DNA of 64,000 nt from Georgenia yuyongxinii (GCF_006352065.1 NZ_CP040915.1:3968001-4032000), one strand, 5' to 3'. Shown: positions 33,174 through 41,375, counted from the stretch's first letter. Made by a program: numbers and translations. The notes: generated by a model from the sequence alone, not told the origin.

Positions 33174-33466
33174 TGGTTCCTCCTCAGTTCCCCGTGCTGT
33201 GGCATTCCGAGCCGTTTCCGTGCGGATTTCGTGAAGGTAAGCCGGATCGCGCAGTCGCGCGACCGGAGCACCGGCCTACGAGCTCGGGCCGCGACGTCAC
33301 TTGGGACAACCCGGCCCGCGAGCGCCTTCGTCCTTTGCGGTGACGCGGATGCGGCGGACACCTCGCCGCCCTACCGTTGGCCGCATCCCCGGCGGCCGAG
33401 CCGGCCTCCGGCCACGGCCGTCGGTGCTCGTTGACGAGCCGCACCCGCCAGGGAACGGAGTGAGCG

Positions 33467-34990
33467 ATGACCTCGCTGTGGCTGGACCGTCCGGACCTCC
33501 CCGTCTACCCGCGTGTACCCGTCGGCCGCTCGTTCGGCATCGTCGTGGTCGGCGGCGGTCTGACAGGTCTGACGACCGCCCTGCTCCTGGCCCGCGCCGG
33601 CTGCTCGGTGGCAGTCCTCGAGGCGCGCCGGCTCGGTGCCGTCACCACCGGCAACACCACCGGGAAGGTCACCGTGCTCCAGGGCACCAAGCTCGCACGC
33701 ATCGCGCGGCGGCACTCCGCCCACACGGTGGGCGCGTACGTCGAGGCGAGCCTGGAGGGCCAGCAGTGGCTGCTGCGGTACTGCGCCGACCACGGGGTCC
33801 CGGTGCAACGCCGCCCCGACCTGACCTTCGCCCAGACCGAGGAGGGCCGTGACGCCGTCGGGGACGTCCACGACGCCGCCCGGGAGGCCGGGTTGCCCGT
33901 GGAGTGGGTGGAGGACGCGGGCCTGCCGTTCCCCACCTACGGTGCGGCCCGCCTGGCGGACCAGGCCCAGCTCGACGCCGGCGACCTGCTGGTCGCGCTC
34001 GCCCAGGACGTCGAGCGCCACGGCGGGGAGATCTTCGAGGGCTCCCGCGTGATGGGCGTCCACGCCGGCCACCCGTGCCGGCTGCGCCTGCACGCCGGTG
34101 AGGTGCGCGCCGATCGTGTGGTGCTCGCCACGGGCACCCCGATGCTGGACCGCGGCGGGTTCTTCGCCCGGCTGGAGCCGAACCGGACCTATGGGGTGGC
34201 CCTGGACGTGCCCGGCCCGCTCCCGTCCGTGATGGCGATCGCGGGCGACCAGCCCTCCCGGTCGCTGCGCACCGCGCCGGTCACGGGCGGCGAGCGGCTC
34301 GTGGTGGCCGGCGGCAGCCACCCCGGCGGCCGCGCCGCGTCCCCGCGCGAGCGCATCCGGGAGCTGACGCGGTGGGCGGCCACGCACTTTCCCGGTGCCA
34401 CCGCGACCCACGTCTGGTCCGCCCAGGACTACCGCGGGATCGACGAGCTGCCCTCGGTCGGGCCGCTGGTGCCCGGCTCGGACCGGGTGCTGGTGGCCAC
34501 CGGCTACGACAAGTGGGGGCTCACCACGGGGGTCGCCGCCGCGCTCGCGCTGACCAGCACCATCCTCGAGGGCCAGATGCCCTGGGCACGTGCGCTACGG
34601 ACGTGGCGCCCCAACGCACTCACCGGGCTGGACAAGGCGGTGCGGTTCAACGCCGACGTCGCCGCCCGCCTGGCGGCGGACCGCACCGCCCCCCGGGTGC
34701 ACTCCTCCGCCGTCGTCCCGCCCGAGGGGCAGGGACGGGTCGAGCTGGACGGGCAGCGCCTGGTCGCGGTGAGCACCGTGAACGGGCGCACCCGGCGTCT
34801 CTCCGCGGCGTGCACCCACCTCGGTGGGGTGGTCGCCTGGAACGACGCGGAGTGCTCGTGGGACTGCCCGCTGCACGGTTCGCGCTTCGCGGCGGACGGG
34901 ACCGTGCTCGAGGGGCCGGCCGTGTCCGACCTACGCCGCCTGGACCCGACCTCCCCACGGGACGACGGCGGCGCCGGCGGCGACATCTGA
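33467..34990 (+). CDS. FAD-dependent oxidoreductase with C-terminal Rieske domain
   Basis: A 507-residue fusion. Residues 20-380 form a DAO-type FAD enzyme (dinucleotide fold VVVGGGLTGLTTALLLARAG, later DELPSVGPLVPG and VATGYDKWGLTTG); residues 415-490 form a Rieske [2Fe-2S] domain with the cluster ligands in CTHLGG and CPLHGSRF. Such fusions occur in bacilli and actinomycetes, with unknown amine-like substrates; electrons would pass between flavin and cluster. An AACGGAG site lies 8 bases before the ATG. Confidence 0.88.
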   Translation: MTSLWLDRPDLPVYPRVPVGRSFGIVVVGGGLTGLTTALLLARAGCSVAVLEARRLGAVTTGNTTGKVTVLQGTKLARIARRHSAHTVGAYVEASLEGQQWLLRYCADHGVPVQRRPDLTFAQTEEGRDAVGDVHDAAREAGLPVEWVEDAGLPFPTYGAARLADQAQLDAGDLLVALAQDVERHGGEIFEGSRVMGVHAGHPCRLRLHAGEVRADRVVLATGTPMLDRGGFFARLEPNRTYGVALDVPGPLPSVMAIAGDQPSRSLRTAPVTGGERLVVAGGSHPGGRAASPRERIRELTRWAATHFPGATATHVWSAQDYRGIDELPSVGPLVPGSDRVLVATGYDKWGLTTGVAAALALTSTILEGQMPWARALRTWRPNALTGLDKAVRFNADVAARLAADRTAPRVHSSAVVPPEGQGRVELDGQRLVAVSTVNGRTRRLSAACTHLGGVVAWNDAECSWDCPLHGSRFAADGTVLEGPAVSDLRRLDPTSPRDDGGAGGDI

Positions 34991-35134
34991 CCGTGACTCC
35001 CAGGCCGTGCGGGGGCGCCCGGACGGAGGTGGCCGCGCCGCCCGGCTGTCAGACTCGTGGCACCGCGGCGGCACGGCCGGGTCGGCGGACCAGCCGGCAC
35101 TTGACGGCCGCGCGTCCTACGGAAGGTGGTCACG

Positions 35135-35332
35135 ATGGCGAACCGGCTCGCCGGGGCGACGAGCCCCTACCTGTTGCAGCACAAGGACAACCCGGTGCAC
35201 TGGCAGGAGTGGGGCGATGCGGCGTTCGCCGAGGCCCGTGAGCGCGACGTGCCCGTGCTGCTGTCGGTCGGCTACGCCGCCTGCCACTGGTGTCACGAGG
35301 TGAAGCCGTCGATGGCTGTTGGCGGAATCTGA
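35135..35332 (+). pseudogene. Displaced native 5' end of the DUF255 gene
   Basis: The first 53 codons (ATG at 35135, GGAAGG site upstream) encode the N-terminus of a thioredoxin-domain DUF255 protein ([20 protein letters not shown], then VGYAACHWC). At the CHWC codons the sequence switches to island DNA and the frame stops 13 codons later. The remainder of the same gene is found 18.9 kb away, beginning at 54220. Joining 35135-35292 to 54220-56035 restores a continuous frame, so this is the original 5' end separated by insertion of the element. Confidence 0.9.
35279..35292 (+). repeat. Left attachment core
   Basis: GCCTGCCACTGGTG, identical to 54206-54219. It encodes the A-C-H-W-C heart of the thioredoxin-like motif. 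A further 8-bp match (GGCTACGC) lies one mismatch upstream in both copies. Beyond the core the left flank is island sequence and the upstream flank is native gene. Confidence 0.85.
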
Positions 35333-35411
35333 CGAACCCGCAGGTCAAAGGGGCCGCGGCGGGTCGCCCGGGTTCATCCAAGACCGCCCTGGGACACCGA
35401 TTTCAGGGCCT

Positions 35412-35435
35412 CGTGCATCACTCTCGTGTATCACT
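35412..35435 (+). repeat. Left integrase arm-type repeats
   Basis: Two tandem copies of CGTGTATCACT (35412-35422 with one mismatch, 35425-35435 exact), 120 bp inside the left core. The 19-bp stretch ATCACTCTCGTGTATCACT (35417-35435) recurs exactly at 54001-54019. Paired spacing of 13 bp and location at both element ends suit arm-site binding by the recombinase. Confidence 0.65.
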
Positions 35436-35461
35436 CGGGCGCTCCTGCGACGCGTCGAGGT

Positions 35462-35491
35462 ACCTAACACGTCCTGGCGGACGTGTTAGGT
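35462..35491. promoter_or_regulatory. Perfect 13-bp inverted repeat
   Basis: ACCTAACACGTCC and its exact inverse with a 4-base spacer. It sits between the left end of the island and the AbiEi-like gene. It could be a terminator insulating the island from the truncated chromosomal gene or a regulator binding site; there is no T-run. Confidence 0.5.
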
Positions 35492-35509
35492 CTAGCGCGA
35501 CTTCTTAAC

Positions 35510-35529
35510 GCGTTGCATATTTGCAACGC
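35510..35529. promoter_or_regulatory. Perfect 8-bp inverted repeat, likely autoregulatory operator
   Basis: GCGTTGCA and its inverse with spacer TATT, ending 18 bp before the ATG of the HTH antitoxin gene. AbiEi-type antitoxins repress their own operon through inverted repeats just upstream, so this is a good operator candidate; the assignment is inferred from position. Confidence 0.55.
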
Positions 35530-35547
35530 TGCCATTGGATGTGTCGC

Positions 35548-36309
35548 ATGGACCTTGCGGAGCGCACCTCGACCCTGCGCCGGGCGAACGGGTTGAGCGC
35601 CCGTCAGCTCGCGGCGATGGTCGGCGTCGCCCCGACGACGGTGACCCGGATCGAGTCCGGGGCGGTGAGTCCGTCGTTCGACCTGGCGCAGGAGATCCTG
35701 GCCGTCCTGGGCGAGCCGATCGGCTTCACTGGAGTTGCCGACGTAGCCGCGATCGCTGCCGCACGGCTCGCGCTCGACCCGTCGCTCGGCGTCTCGGTCA
35801 CGCCCGGAGTCGAAGCATGGCGACAGCGCTGGACGCGGATCGGGCTGGTCGATGACCAAGGTCGGGTCGTGCCAGGCAAGGAGTCGGATCTGCTGTTCAG
35901 TGCCGGCCGTGCCGCCCGGCTCACCCGTCGCCGCGAGGCAAGGCACTTCAAAGCTGGGCCGAGTGCGTACGACGTTGCTGAGGCCCTCGGCACGGCTGGT
36001 GTCGCATACGCCCTGACAGGTGACGCCGGGGCGAACCTCTACCGCTCCAGCGCGGGGGAGGCCTGGCCGGTGCTCTACGTCGAGGACGTCGCGCGCGCCG
36101 CCACAGCGGCCGGGCTCGTGCCGAAGGAGCCGGGCTCCTTCGGGATGAGGGTCACCCTGATCCCGTTCGACGGCGTGAGTGAGCTTGGCCGGATGGTGAT
36201 CAACGACATCACTGTCGCCGCGCGCGATCAGGTGATCCTCGATACCTACGGCGGCATCGACCGCATGGCCGAGCAGGCCGACATCCTGCTGGGACGGCGA
36301 GTGCCATGA
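35548..36309 (+). CDS. XRE-HTH / AbiEi-like type IV antitoxin
   Basis: A 253-residue protein. Residues 1-55 are an XRE helix-turn-helix (LSARQLAAMVGVAPTTVTRIESG); the C-terminal part (about 145-250) reads like the AbiEi/transcriptional-regulator domain (YALTGDAGANLY, VLYVEDVARAATAAGLVP, DTYGGIDRMAEQADILLGRR). In type IV systems such a protein represses the operon and counters a nucleotidyltransferase toxin. The stop overlaps the next start by 4 bp, as in abiE operons, but that partner is broken. The ATG at 35548 is chosen as the start of the HTH fold; a TTG at 35521 would lie inside the palindrome. Confidence 0.65.
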   Translation: MDLAERTSTLRRANGLSARQLAAMVGVAPTTVTRIESGAVSPSFDLAQEILAVLGEPIGFTGVADVAAIAAARLALDPSLGVSVTPGVEAWRQRWTRIGLVDDQGRVVPGKESDLLFSAGRAARLTRRREARHFKAGPSAYDVAEALGTAGVAYALTGDAGANLYRSSAGEAWPVLYVEDVARAATAAGLVPKEPGSFGMRVTLIPFDGVSELGRMVINDITVAARDQVILDTYGGIDRMAEQADILLGRRVP

Positions 36310-36514
36310 CAGGGCTCAAGACGCCTCGCACCGAGATCGAGTGGAGCCGCCGCGCGGTCATCAACGTCTTGGCGTCCTCGCGGTCCACGCAGAGTCATTG
36401 ACGTTGGTAGGCGCGCACGCCGTCCTGCTGCGGACGATGGAGCTCGATGTGCCGCGTATGCCGACGGGTGACGGCGACCTCGGGGTGACGCCCGGCCTGG
36501 TCGGCGGGACTTGA
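36306..36514 (+). pseudogene. Truncated, frameshifted nucleotidyltransferase toxin (AbiEii-like)
   Basis: The coupled ATG at 36306 gives only 31 codons (MTGLKTPRTEIEWSRRAVIN) before TGA. From about 36371 another frame continues with AVHAESLTLVGAHAVLLRT and GDGDLGVTPGLVGG, resembling the nucleotide-binding start of AbiEii-type nucleotidyltransferases (LVGG-AV-L then an acidic D-x-D-L pair), and stops at 36514. So the partner toxin is both frameshifted and cut off after roughly 65 residues out of the usual 200-300. It is almost certainly dead. Confidence 0.65.
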
Positions 36515-36586
36515 CAAGGGTGTTACATTTCTCGACTTTGCATTTTCCGGCCAGCAACCCTGCTGGCCCCGTTCGCAGGAGTCGAG

Positions 36587-36847
36587 ATGGCGAAGAGGAC
36601 CGGGGGATACGGCGGCCGCAGCAGCGACACGCCCCGCGGTGCCTCAGCGTCCTCTTCCCTGCAGCGATCCTCCAACTCGCGCATGTGGTCGCAGCCCGCG
36701 ACCACGAAGCAGGTAGCCGCGTTGAAGGCGAACGGCAACTTCGACGGCCAGTACTACAGCAAGGGACGTGCTGGTCAAGCCATCGGCCGGTCCGTACGAA
36801 GCGCGGCAGGCAATCCCGGCTCGCCTTCCCGCTCGGCGGGCGAGTAG
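36587..36847 (+). CDS. Small basic protein of unknown function
   Basis: An 86-residue Ser/Arg/Gly-rich protein with a good GCAGGAG site before the ATG. The middle (TTKQVAALKANGNFDGQYYSKGRAGQAIGRSV) is outlined by KQVAALKANGNFDGQYYSKG, a pattern like the ATxKQ-x-L-x-G-SKG-A-I motif of small actinobacterial DNA- or RNA-associated proteins. It ends with TAG, after which the same frame stays open up to and through the S1-domain gene. No function can be assigned. Confidence 0.55.
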   Translation: MAKRTGGYGGRSSDTPRGASASSSLQRSSNSRMWSQPATTKQVAALKANGNFDGQYYSKGRAGQAIGRSVRSAAGNPGSPSRSAGE

Positions 36848-37000
36848 ATCAACTTCCTCAATGACGCAGTAGGCCACCACCTGATTCGCCAGCAGCAGGA
36901 TCAGTCGCTGGCTCCGACCGCCTCGTTCCGCGAGGCCTCACGTGAAGTCGCGATCGCGACCACCCCAGACCACAACGTCGTCCTTGAGGAAGGAACCACC

Positions 37001-37744
37001 ATGTCCCAGCTTTCTCCCGTCCGAAGTGTCGCTCACGAAAACAGCATCGCCTCCGTCGCAGCGCTCTCGGCCAGCATCGCTGCCGGCTCCACGCCGTTCG
37101 CCTACGTCCCGGAACTAGTGACGACGCTCCTCCCCCCACTGGTCGAGAGCAGCGACCCGTCACAGGTCCGGGCACTCGAGAAGGCGTTGACCGTGGCCAA
37201 GGGCACCCTCGCCAAGTCGCTGGCTCGCGCTCGGAACGAGCTGGTCGGAATCCTCCGCGAAGCACCCTCCGGCGTGTTCGCCTCTCCCAAGGCCAAGGCT
37301 GACGAAGTTCTGTGGCTCGCCTGCTCTGCCGACCTCGAGCAGCAGTTGATGCATGCGACGCAGTCCCGGAGGGGCAAGACTCAGCCCTCGAAGGTGATTG
37401 ACGAGATGCTCGCCCAGGTCCGCCATCGGGTGGACCTCGCGCTGATCGAGGCCCAGGACATGGTCGAGATCGCCAAGATCCAGGCGGCGCTGTCCCCTGC
37501 GCCGGCGCGAGGCTACGAGCCGTGCTGGGGTGAGGTTACCGGCGTGAAACCGTTTGGAGCTTTCGTTCTCCTGCCGTCCGGCGAGTCCGGCCTCCTGCAC
37601 GTCTCTGAGCTGCATCCGCTCAACGGCGGGCGCCGCGTCGATGACGCGGCGCTCCTCGTCAATGTTGGCCAGTCCATCTACGTCCGGGTGACCGGCAAGA
37701 ACGAGAAGGGCCAGCTCAGCTTCGCCCCGGTGAGTGAGGCCTGA
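37001..37744 (+). CDS. S1 RNA-binding domain protein
   Basis: A 247-residue protein. Residues 1-165 are largely helical with no match I recognise (SQVRALEKALTVAKGTLAKS, VIDEMLAQVRHRVDLALIEA). Residues 172-245 form an S1 OB-fold: WGEVTGVKPFGAFVLLPSGE, GLLHVSEL, VGQSIYVRVTGKNEKGQLSF. S1 domains bind single-stranded RNA. The ATG at 37001 has a strong GAGGAAGGA site. A standalone S1 protein is uncommon cargo on an integrated element; a role in controlling RNA of the element or of an invader is speculation. Confidence 0.75.
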   Translation: MSQLSPVRSVAHENSIASVAALSASIAAGSTPFAYVPELVTTLLPPLVESSDPSQVRALEKALTVAKGTLAKSLARARNELVGILREAPSGVFASPKAKADEVLWLACSADLEQQLMHATQSRRGKTQPSKVIDEMLAQVRHRVDLALIEAQDMVEIAKIQAALSPAPARGYEPCWGEVTGVKPFGAFVLLPSGESGLLHVSELHPLNGGRRVDDAALLVNVGQSIYVRVTGKNEKGQLSFAPVSEA

Positions 37745-37746
37745 TC

Positions 37747-37917
37747 ATGCTCACGCTCTGGATCCAGTCCGCTCTCGGAGACTTCATGTCCAAGGCCATT
37801 GCGCCAGCCGCCGTCCATGCCGCTTCGCGGGTAGTGCCCGCCGAATACATGCCCGCAGTGTGTGAGGTTGTCGAGAAGCTCTTCAACCCCGCCGCCGTGC
37901 GCGTCGTCGGCAGTTGA
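37747..37917 (+). CDS. Possible 56-residue protein
   Basis: A short frame starting 2 bp after the S1 gene stop (MLTLWIQSALGDFMSKAIAP, later VVPAEYMPAVCEVVEKLFNP). The tight spacing suggests translational coupling, and the sequence is mixed hydrophobic and amphipathic without low-complexity bias. No ribosome site of its own and no recognised family, so it may be spurious. Confidence 0.35.
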   Translation: MLTLWIQSALGDFMSKAIAPAAVHAASRVVPAEYMPAVCEVVEKLFNPAAVRVVGS

Positions 37918-38395
37918 AGTGACAGCTGATGACATACCTCACGCTCCTCGTCGTCCTCTGCCAGACTGGTGTATGTCTGGCGATACCCCGCCGCACCCAT
38001 GGCCGGCTCACGCGACTGCGGCGGCGAGTTCGATCACGGCTCGTCCAGATACGGTTGACGGTCGGGGGGTCGCCGCGGCTATACACCATCGAAGGGGCCC
38101 AACGCAGGCGGCACGGCATCAGTGTCGAGCATGTCGAAGCCGCGTTCGTGCATTTCTCGGCTACGCGGGGCTCCCGACGGAGCGGGGTTGGTCGCTTCGA
38201 GCGGGAATCCGGGCGAAACATGCTGGGTATGGGCGAATAAAGTCCCGGGGCGACCACCTGTGGTCATGAAGATTGAGGTCGTTTCCGTTCCGTCGCGACC
38301 CCGCATGGGTGGCAGCGGCCTTCAGGTCACCGGACGCGTCCGTGCCGTCCGACTGCGGAACCTGAATAGTCTTGCCAAGAACGAAGGAGTTTCGC
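37918..38395. other. 478-bp gap without a confident gene
   Basis: Between the S1-gene unit and the ATPase gene. A plus-strand frame at 37929-38240 (103 codons, MTYLTLLVVLCQTG then Arg-rich) and overlapping minus-strand frames exist but show neither ribosome sites nor protein-like composition. The ATPase promoter must lie here; an AAGGAG site precedes the ATG at 38396. Confidence 0.5.
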
Positions 38396-39964
38396 ATGCC
38401 TGACCCACACGATCCTGAGCAGGAGCAGGAGCAGGAGCAGGCGGTCGGCTCCAGGCTCGGACCTGACTGGGTCGGGCTGGATCGTCGCCGCATGACCATC
38501 CGGCAGGATGACTACGTCCGGCGGATGCGCGATGCCGCTATGCGCGAGGCCGAAGAACTCAAGCGGGCAGAGGAGGCTTTCCGCAGATTCGATGCAGACC
38601 TCAGTGATGAGGAGTCGTCGGCGCATCGAGGTGTGGCGAAGGACGCACGGCCAGACGATTCGGACGATCCGGCAACGCCGCAAAAGCGTCGTCGCCCGAA
38701 GTTGCTTGTTACACGGTTCCACGCAGAGAATCTGAAGTCTCTCGCGGGCCGCCACGAGGTGCCGCTTGCACCACTGACTCTTGTCTACGGGCCGAACTCG
38801 GCCGGTAAGTCTACGGTTCTCAATGGTCTGCGGCTCTTCATGCATGCGGTTGATGCCGGGCGATTCGATGCGCTAGGGCTCTGGCGCCGCGCCTTTCCTG
38901 ATGTGCGGCCCGAGAGTGTGATCACCTGGGAGCGTCAGGGTGAGGACGTTCCGTTCTCCCAGACGCGCACCCTCAAGCTCGGTGTGGACTATCGGATCTC
39001 GGGTTCAGACTCAGTTGCGACGGCTGAGCTCGGATTCCAGTCGTCTGACGTCGGCCCTTGGCAGTCGTCGGCGATGGGGGCCAACTTGCAGGAGCTGACA
39101 CACAAGGAGTTCTTCCTGAACTACGAGGCTGCGGATCGTGTGGACAGCAGTTCCTACGGCAACGTTGAGCCGAAGTGGGAGGTCAGGGAGTGGACCGGTG
39201 CGGAAGCCGCCGGCGCGGACCCGCGGGATGTGGACCACGACCTGTTCGGCCACGCCAACGCTGAACTCAAGCGAGCCCTGTTTCGCCTCGCGGGACAACT
39301 GACACATTTCGGTCCACATCGAGGCGCCCCAGAGGGCAAGTACACGCCCGTGGGACTCGACGACATCGCGGGTCCCGACACTTGGGGTGTGGCCGGCGCT
39401 CCGAGTCGGCGGATCGCTGGCTTTGAAGTGCAGGAGCTGCTGAACCAGGCGCTTGAGCAACTTGAGATCGACCATCGATTCGAGCCCGTGTTCCGAGCTG
39501 AGGGCGGCACGGTCAGCATCAGCGACTGGCAGCTGGTTGACAGCCGATCTGGTGCGCCAGTCTCGTTGGCAGAGGTCGGCTACGGGGTGAGTCAGCTCCT
39601 TCCCATCATCGATGTCTGTCTTCGTGCGACCCAGCGGATCATCTGCATCGAGGAACCTGAACTCCACCTGCACCCCCGACTTCAGGCCAAGCTAGGGAAT
39701 CTGCTTGCGCTCTCGGTTCTTCGGCGGGGCAACCAGCTCATCGTCGAGACTCATTCGGAAAGTCTCTTGCTTCGCGTGCGGCGCCTTGTCCGGCAGGGCA
39801 AGCTCCATCACGACGACGTGGCCGTGCTGTACGTGGACAACATCGACGGCGAGGGTGCACACGTCCGCCGGCTCCGGCTGGGCGAGCAGGGTGAGCTTCT
39901 CGACCCGTGGCCCACTGGCTTCTTTGACGACACTCTTGAGGACGTCCTTGGAGGCTGGGGGTGA
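38396..39964 (+). CDS. AAA/OLD-like ATPase (AAA15/AAA21, DUF3696 type)
   Basis: A 522-residue ABC/SMC-like ATPase. An acidic, partly coiled head (residues 1-100) precedes the core: Walker A VYGPNSAGKSTVLNGL (about residue 133), a signature-like VGYGVSQLLPIIDV, Walker B IICIEEPELHLHPRLQ and the switch VETHSESLLLRVRRLV. No TOPRIM or other nuclease domain follows, in contrast to OLD and GajA. It shares a 4-bp GTGA overlap with the next gene, indicating a two-component unit. ATPases of this class drive several anti-phage systems (Septu, PARIS, Gabija); this role here is an inference. Confidence 0.8.
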   Translation: MPDPHDPEQEQEQEQAVGSRLGPDWVGLDRRRMTIRQDDYVRRMRDAAMREAEELKRAEEAFRRFDADLSDEESSAHRGVAKDARPDDSDDPATPQKRRRPKLLVTRFHAENLKSLAGRHEVPLAPLTLVYGPNSAGKSTVLNGLRLFMHAVDAGRFDALGLWRRAFPDVRPESVITWERQGEDVPFSQTRTLKLGVDYRISGSDSVATAELGFQSSDVGPWQSSAMGANLQELTHKEFFLNYEAADRVDSSSYGNVEPKWEVREWTGAEAAGADPRDVDHDLFGHANAELKRALFRLAGQLTHFGPHRGAPEGKYTPVGLDDIAGPDTWGVAGAPSRRIAGFEVQELLNQALEQLEIDHRFEPVFRAEGGTVSISDWQLVDSRSGAPVSLAEVGYGVSQLLPIIDVCLRATQRIICIEEPELHLHPRLQAKLGNLLALSVLRRGNQLIVETHSESLLLRVRRLVRQGKLHHDDVAVLYVDNIDGEGAHVRRLRLGEQGELLDPWPTGFFDDTLEDVLGGWG

Positions 39965-41043
39965 TCACCCGGATTGCGTTCGACGCCCTAGCACTCCAAC
40001 CCGCCACCGGGGGTGCCCTGGAGCAGCGGCTTCAAAGCCGACGGCTAGCGGAGACCGTACGGGAATTCGGCCTCCTGTCGTTGCTGGGCGAACACGACGC
40101 AAGGGAGCTACTGACTGTCCTCGAGCGGTTGGCGGAATCACTTGGATACGACTTCTGGCGACCACTGATCCGGGCGCTGGCGAACGGCGGGCCAGATGTC
40201 CTACGGGCGTGCCCTCCGAACCATGCATCGACGCGCGAGTTACTCAAGTCGGGAGATCTTGACGGACTGCGCTCCAACGCCGACCTTGTCGTCGTGAACA
40301 GCACCGGGGGCCCCGTGTCGGGCCTCACGGGTGCTCAGATTACGAGCCTCTATGAGTTGGCGGGGTTCGCGGATGCGGGAGGCAATCTCGAACTCGCTCT
40401 GGCAAACGCTGCCGACCAATGCAACACCGTCACCTCGATCAAGAGGCTGAGAAGCGAAACAGTCATTCCAAGGGGGACGCCGAGCACGACCCTCTGGGAA
40501 ACGTACTTTTCGCCACTCGCACGCGTGTCCTCTGAAGTGAACATCTTCGACCGATACTTGTTCTCGGGCCTTCACCGAACTGGCCGTCAGCGCGCCGACT
40601 ACCTCCTGTGGCTCTTGAACGCTCTAGATCGCAACCTCCCTCAGGCCGCGTCCGTCAACTTGTTCGCCTGTTCCGGCCAAGAGGTGCTTCGCAAGAGCAC
40701 CCGGAGCCACCCCACAAACCCATACACGGTTCACGACATCTCGGCAACGCTCCGGCATCTCGACCTTTGGAACCGCCCTGGCCGCCTACACCTCTACCTG
40801 TTTGACGACCTCCACCACGATCGCCACATCCGGTTCGGATGTGGCAGCGCCGTCATGCCCCAACAGGGCTTCGACCAGTTGTCGTTTCCCCGGGGGACGT
40901 TGGCGAAGAACTTCAGCTACACCTTCGTCTCCGGGGGGCAGAGCCTGAGCGCTCGTGCGGACGAAGAAGCACGGGCGAGGAGAAGCGGGCGACATTGGGT
41001 GCTTCGCTCAAAGAGGGGCGGATTCGAAGCCGTTGCGCCGTAG
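39961..41043 (+). CDS. ATPase partner with PLD/MIT_C-like C-terminal domain
   Basis: A 360-residue protein translated from the GTG that overlaps the ATPase stop. Residues 1-180 are a helical region of no known family (ETVREFGLLSLLGEHDAREL, LDGLRSNADLVVVNSTGGPV). Residues 190-340 resemble the phospholipase-D-like MIT_C fold: VNIFDRYLF, then LHLYLFDDLHHDRHIRFGCG, then GFDQLSFPRG and FSYTFVSGG. The HDRHIRF pattern corresponds to the single H-x-x-R-like motif of that fold; a canonical HKD nuclease motif is absent. A substrate-sensing or effector role with the ATPase is inferred. Confidence 0.6.
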   Translation: MITRIAFDALALQPATGGALEQRLQSRRLAETVREFGLLSLLGEHDARELLTVLERLAESLGYDFWRPLIRALANGGPDVLRACPPNHASTRELLKSGDLDGLRSNADLVVVNSTGGPVSGLTGAQITSLYELAGFADAGGNLELALANAADQCNTVTSIKRLRSETVIPRGTPSTTLWETYFSPLARVSSEVNIFDRYLFSGLHRTGRQRADYLLWLLNALDRNLPQAASVNLFACSGQEVLRKSTRSHPTNPYTVHDISATLRHLDLWNRPGRLHLYLFDDLHHDRHIRFGCGSAVMPQQGFDQLSFPRGTLAKNFSYTFVSGGQSLSARADEEARARRSGRHWVLRSKRGGFEAVAP

Positions 41044-41088
41044 AACCCAGACCGGTCGACCAACATTGTGGCCGCGCATGAGCGCCAC

Positions 41089-41370
41089 TCACGCTGACCG
41101 GCGCCGTCGCTTGGGCTGGGGGAGCAGGTCGGTGACGGTCGTCGGCTCGCGGTCGGGCGCAACGAGCGTGTCCACGGCCACTTCGGCCAGGGCCATCCGC
41201 CTCTCCTCCCGGGCAAGGAGCTGGTCGAGCCTCCAGCGGTCGGGGTGTGTCATCACCGGCGGCGGCACCACCCTCCGGTCCTTGAGGTTCTGGTACCCCT
41301 TCGTCTTGCCCCAGCCGTAGCGCGCCATCACCTCTCTCGCGGTGAGGAAGACGTGGCGCGGGTCGTCCAT
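41089..41370 (-). CDS. Small HTH/AlpA-like DNA-binding protein
   Basis: A 93-residue protein with an AlpA/MerR-like winged helix at the N-terminus (FLTAREVMARYGWGKTKGYQ) and a basic C-terminal end (LLPQPKRRRRSA). It follows the excisionase-like gene by 5 bp on the same strand, with its ATG at 41370. Pairs of such proteins on integrated elements usually act as recombination directionality factors or regulators of replication or transfer genes. Confidence 0.65.
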   Translation of the reverse strand: MDDPRHVFLTAREVMARYGWGKTKGYQNLKDRRVVPPPVMTHPDRWRLDQLLAREERRMALAEVAVDTLVAPDREPTTVTDLLPQPKRRRRSA

Positions 41371-41375
41371 GGTTC

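Noticed and set aside
36511-36540. TTGACA box as promoter for the small basic gene
   Set aside because: No acceptable -10 hexamer at 16-18 bp spacing, and the box overlaps the end of the toxin remnant.
37929-38240. 103-codon frame between the S1 unit and the ATPase gene
   Set aside because: No ribosome site, Arg-rich after a hydrophobic start, overlapped by equally open minus-strand frames; left as part of an empty gap.
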